Positions 61,273 to 64,000 of a DNA stretch of 64,000 nucleotides are shown piece by piece (position 1 is the first letter of the stretch; every line of letters starts with the position of its first letter). The notes under the pieces are model-generated. The model searched no databases, had not been told where the DNA came from, and worked only from the letters and a program-made list of their open reading frames with translations. This DNA comes from Oxalicibacterium faecigallinarum. Lineage in GTDB: Bacteria; Pseudomonadota; Gammaproteobacteria; Burkholderiales; Burkholderiaceae_D. The DNA lies in assembly GCF_014635705.1 (NCBI RefSeq), contig NZ_BMDI01000001.1, positions 1,938,008 to 2,002,007 on the forward strand, in the 5' to 3' direction. The translations under genes and the position numbers were made by a program.

Positions 61273-61605
61273 ATGCAAGCATCCGATAAAGAGCAGCAAC
61301 TGCTGCACGCCAAACTCAATATGGAAACCTCGCAGATTGCCTGGAGCGAACTGCTACGCTATTTTGCCGGCGGTCATGTGATCTATGTCAGCAATGAGCT
61401 TGACCTGGTCGATGTGGCGGCGCGCTTTACCGTCGATGACAAGTCGGCGGTCGAGCAATGGCTGAATGAAAAGCGCATCTGCAAGGCGACCGACGATCAG
61501 GCACGTGACTGGCTGGCTGCAGATGCGATGTTGTGGGCCGTCGTCGCGCGACCCTGGATTTTGGTGCAGGAGAAAAAACCTGAACCTGCATCGACCGTGC
61601 ATTGA
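61273..61605 (+). CDS. DUF2288 protein
   Basis: A 110-residue cytoplasmic protein of the DUF2288 family (HAKLNMETSQIAWSELLRYFAGGHVIYV; WLAADAMLWAVVARPWILVQE). No function is known. ATG 61273 fits the family start. Last gene of the ClC-slyX-DUF2288 unit, which ends at a hairpin terminator. Confidence 0.82.
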   Translation: MQASDKEQQLLHAKLNMETSQIAWSELLRYFAGGHVIYVSNELDLVDVAARFTVDDKSAVEQWLNEKRICKATDDQARDWLAADAMLWAVVARPWILVQEKKPEPASTVH

Positions 61606-61620
61606 GAGGTCGAGATAATA

Positions 61621-61657
61621 AAAAAACCGCGATGGCTTTGCAGCCTCGCGGTTTTTT
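61621..61657. terminator. Bidirectional terminator
   Basis: AAAAAACCGCGA (61621-61632) pairs with TCGCGGTTTTTT (61646-61657). It serves the plus-strand DUF2288 gene and the convergent minus-strand gene. Confidence 0.9.
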
Positions 61658-61672
61658 ACTGGGCAGAGCGGC

Positions 61673-62368
61673 TTACTGTTTCGACTGGTGATGCAGTGCG
61701 ACAAACAGGGTGGCCAGCGTCGACAATACGGACGCGAAGTGTTCATCCGGTTCGGTGTTATCCCAGATGTAATGGGCCATCACGGATTCAAATTCCTTGG
61801 ATTTTTTCTTCGCCGTGACCGAATGCGCGCGCGTGATCGCTTTCAGAAACTGGCGGCGCATGTTCGGCAATACAGGAATGTGCTCGCTGTCATCGAGAAA
61901 TTCAAAACCGCCTGGCAGCTTGCCACCTTTCATCTGAAATTCCAGACGTTCGTACACTGCGGGTGGGAGATCCTTGGCCAGCTCGCAGGCACTTTCGTTC
62001 AGCTTGAGCACCATGCTGAAACCGGCTGGATAGATCACGTCTTCGTCTTCGCGCTCCGACAGAAAAACGGCCAGGCGCAGGGAATACTCGGCATTAAAGG
62101 CGTCTTCTTTTGTGTTGGTATCGCTGGTGCGTGTGCGTGGCCAGAAGATCAGCGTGCCCGGTGTGCTTTCATCGTCAGGGTCAGGGAAAAATTCGGTGGC
62201 AATGTCATTGGCCGAGTCACCCGCAACGGATAGCATCTTGAGCACGGGTTCCTCCAGCTCGCCAAGAATGGAGGCGACAATTTTGCCGGTGGTAGCGATG
62301 TCGGCATTACTCAGGTCTTCGACAATATAGCCTTCGAGCGGCGACAGTAATTCGTTAGGATCAAGCAT
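61673..62368 (-). CDS. Hypothetical protein, 231 residues
   Basis: An acidic cytoplasmic protein without signal peptide or membrane segment (MLDPNELLSPLEGYIVEDLS; HYIWDNTEPDEHFASVLSTLATLF). I do not recognise a family. The codon pattern looks like its neighbours, and it ends at a bidirectional terminator, so it is probably real. Confidence 0.72.
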   Translation of the reverse strand: MLDPNELLSPLEGYIVEDLSNADIATTGKIVASILGELEEPVLKMLSVAGDSANDIATEFFPDPDDESTPGTLIFWPRTRTSDTNTKEDAFNAEYSLRLAVFLSEREDEDVIYPAGFSMVLKLNESACELAKDLPPAVYERLEFQMKGGKLPGGFEFLDDSEHIPVLPNMRRQFLKAITRAHSVTAKKKSKEFESVMAHYIWDNTEPDEHFASVLSTLATLFVALHHQSKQ

Positions 62369-62574
62369 GGGGAAAATTCAATCTGCGGAGGTGAGGAAAG
62401 CATGCACAGGGCATGCCAGCAAAGTGCCTGCACTATAACTGAAAAGTACGACGCTCGACAGCCGGAAGACAACTCATCATGCAACGTCTGTCATGATTAC
62501 AGGTCAATAGAGCAGGACATGCTGCTTCGACATGCCAGATGCAGCTTCATTCACTCATCAACAAGGAATTCATC

Positions 62575-62910
62575 ATGTATGCATGGCTATTGCCGACCAT
62601 CAAGGCGATTCTGCCGCATGTCGGCACCATCATCACGGCGGCACAACCGATGTTCAAGAGCCGCAAGGTAGACAAGACCTCGGCAAATAGTGATGAACTG
62701 ATTTTGCAGGATCAGATCAGCGAGTTGCAGAACGCGGCCTCTCAGAATGCCGGCAATATTCAGGAGCTGGCCCAGCAGCTGCAGCAAACCGTGATGATGT
62801 TTGAACGCGCTGCTATCGAGAGTGAAAAACGTTATCGTCGTCTCAGCATCGTCACAGGGACGGCGCTGGTCGCTGCGGTGGTGTCACTGGGGATGTGGAT
62901 GACGGCATAA
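62575..62910 (+). CDS. Hypothetical tail-anchored coiled-coil protein
   Basis: A 111-residue protein: a hydrophobic N-terminal stretch (YAWLLPTIKAILPHVGTIIT), a Gln-rich coiled-coil region (about 40-75, QDQISELQNAASQNAGNIQELAQQL split over heptads) and a C-terminal membrane helix (about 90-108). CAAGGAATTC precedes ATG 62575. The family is not recognised. Confidence 0.68.
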   Translation: MYAWLLPTIKAILPHVGTIITAAQPMFKSRKVDKTSANSDELILQDQISELQNAASQNAGNIQELAQQLQQTVMMFERAAIESEKRYRRLSIVTGTALVAAVVSLGMWMTA

Positions 62911-63119
62911 GGATATGAAAAGAAAGCAGCCCATCCAAATCGATTATGTGAGGCAACGAACAAACGGATGCGGATAGATGATGCCGAGCGGCAACTTTCC
63001 TGAACTCCGGATGTTGTAGGGGGTCTTTAAGAAAGCGCATTGCCGGGTGCTGTCATTCGGTGATGCTCCGACTGCCGTACGAATCGTTCGTCGGTTAAAT
63101 CAAAAGAATAGGAGTCGAT

Positions 63120-63548
63120 ATGACCAAACTCAACACCATTCTGGCCGGTACGGCCCTCGCCATGTTTTCGCAATTCGCTGCCGCGCAATCGGCACCGGCA
63201 AGTGCGCCGGCACAAATCGTCGTGCCTGCCGCATCTGCACCTTCGAATCCGAATGATCCGGCTTATACCGATCAGTCGCGCCTGAATCAGACTAACGATC
63301 CTTACGTTAAAAAACGTATAGCGAACAAGGAAGCCAAGGCTGAATACAAGGCAGAAAAGAAAGCAGCCAAGGACGAATACAAGTCCGAGAAAAAAGCGGC
63401 CAAGCAAGAATACAAAGCCGAGAAAAAAGACGCACGCGAAACCCGTAAGGAAGAGTTGAAAGAAATGCGTCAAACGCCAGCCATCGATCCGGTGACCGGC
63501 AAGCCATCGACCATGGACAGCCCGGTTGTGCCTGGCACCACGCGTTAA
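63120..63548 (+). CDS. Secreted Lys/Glu-repeat protein
   Basis: A 142-residue exported protein. Signal peptide about 1-22 (ends AAAQ); a Pro/Ala-rich linker; then a highly charged helix built of 11-residue repeats of the form EYKAEKKAAKD (about 75-110), and a Pro-rich tail. TAGGAG precedes the start. Similar Lys-rich proteins occur in related betaproteobacteria without known function. Confidence 0.75.
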   Translation: MTKLNTILAGTALAMFSQFAAAQSAPASAPAQIVVPAASAPSNPNDPAYTDQSRLNQTNDPYVKKRIANKEAKAEYKAEKKAAKDEYKSEKKAAKQEYKAEKKDARETRKEELKEMRQTPAIDPVTGKPSTMDSPVVPGTTR

Positions 63549-63573
63549 GGCAAAACAGGCTAGGGCCTGCATG

Positions 63574-63605
63574 AAGGCGGAATCGTTCTGGCGGTTCCGC
63601 CTTTT
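63574..63605 (+). terminator. Terminator of the Lys/Glu-repeat gene
   Basis: AAGGCGGAA (63574-63582) pairs with TTCCGCCTT (63595-63603), then TT. Confidence 0.8.
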
Positions 63606-63632
63606 GCTTTATGTCAATGTCAAACACGATAG

Positions 63633-63648
63633 CTGTATTTATATACAG
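63633..63648 (+). promoter_or_regulatory. LexA (SOS) box upstream of dinB
   Basis: CTGTATTTATATACAG is a perfect CTGT-N8-ACAG LexA site with an AT-rich core, 46 bp before the dinB start. It indicates induction by DNA damage. Confidence 0.9.
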
Positions 63649-63693
63649 TAGAATATCGTCTGTTCGTTTCCTTCGACAGCCGCTTTTCTCATC

Positions 63694-64000
63694 ATGTCCT
63701 CGCATGGCAGTTTGATTGCACATCTTGATATGGATGCGTTTTACGCATCGGTCGAGTTATTGCGGTATCCAGAGCTTCGCGGGCAGCCGGTCGTGATTGG
63801 CGGTGGTTCGGATGCGGCGCCGATAGTGCAACCTGATGGCACGCGCGTCTATAAGCGGCTGCGCGATTATGTGGGCCGCGGGGTGGTGACGACATCGACG
63901 TATGAAGCACGTGCACTCGGCGTGTTTTCTGCGATGGGCATCATGAAGGCGGCCAGGCTGGCACCCGATGCCGTTTTGCTGCCGACCGATTTCACGGCTT
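63694..64000 (+). CDS. dinB: DNA polymerase IV (partial, cut by window end)
   Basis: The first 102 codons of a Y-family polymerase. The catalytic metal-binding start is IAHLDMDAFYASVELLRYPELRGQPVVIGG, and STYEARALGVFSAM follows. Y-family polymerases bypass damaged template bases. A short insertion (DAAPIVQPDGTRVYKRLRDY) between VVIGG and the STYEAR segment is longer than in E. coli DinB. A LexA box lies upstream. Confidence 0.92.
   Translation, partial: MSSHGSLIAHLDMDAFYASVELLRYPELRGQPVVIGGGSDAAPIVQPDGTRVYKRLRDYVGRGVVTTSTYEARALGVFSAMGIMKAARLAPDAVLLPTDFTA

Noticed and set aside
61688-62233. A 181-codon plus-strand frame opposite the gene at 61673-62368
   Set aside because: The minus-strand frame is longer, starts cleanly and ends at a terminator; the plus-strand frame has no ribosome site.

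Overview
The window looks like chromosomal DNA of a betaproteobacterium, most likely Oxalobacteraceae (Herminiimonas-like). This is inferred from gene content and order (fds operon; mnmG-rsmG-parA-parB-atp; hemE-priA) and from protein style, not from a search. I see no rRNA, tRNA, insertion sequence, prophage or CRISPR array.

Region by region. (1) 1-7.4 kb: an NAD-dependent molybdenum formate dehydrogenase operon, fdsG-B-A-C-D, with a divergent truncated regulator that joins a ModE-like HTH to a periplasmic-binding-protein-like domain. Two identical ATATGC-N8-GCATAT dyads lie between them. (2) 7.4-11.6 kb: small hypotheticals, a LysR regulator with a T-N11-A dyad, and an AsmA-family protein. 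(3) 11.6-14.5 kb: an AT-rich gene-free block with DnaA boxes and a TAGx4 DnaA-trio run (candidate oriC), followed by mmsA and a TSUP permease flanked by two parS sites. (4) 14.5-26.8 kb: mnmG-rsmG-lipocalin-parA-parB, then the complete F1Fo ATP synthase operon atpIBEFHAGDC behind a good sigma70 promoter. (5) 26.8-30.3 kb: a CoA-binding protein, PPK2 and a hybrid sensor kinase. (6) 30.5-39.9 kb: an iron block. It holds a Fiu-like TonB receptor behind a Fur box, a PiuC-type hydroxylase, and a minus-strand cluster PepSY protein / DUF2271 / DUF4198 / ApbE / membrane-anchored flavoreductase. A second DUF2271-DUF4198 pair sits just upstream, and both transcription units have Fur-like boxes. (7) 40-46.5 kb: an Hsp20 gene with a sigma32-like promoter and a ROSE-like RNA thermometer, GlpD with an unusual short tail, a DUF3311/MctP-type symporter pair, and hemE. 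(8) 46.5-47.7 kb: a gene-free block with three copies of a 35-bp triple DnaA-box module alternating with single boxes. (9) 47.7-64 kb: priA, an LprI-like protein, an ElaA-type acetyltransferase, the ectoine/hydroxyectoine operon ectR-ectABCD, MarC, stress and BON-domain proteins, rep, a ClC channel, slyX, several hypotheticals, and the start of dinB behind a LexA box.

The most interesting candidate system is the Fur-linked cluster in region 6. Both DUF2271 proteins carry a D-G-x-S-G-A-T motif, the type of site to which ApbE attaches FMN. This suggests an electron path from NADPH through the anchored flavoreductase and the PepSY membrane protein to a covalently flavinylated periplasmic DUF2271 carrier, possibly for reducing imported ferric iron. 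The second highlight is replication architecture: a candidate oriC and parS sites on one side, and an ordered DnaA-box array about 35 kb away.
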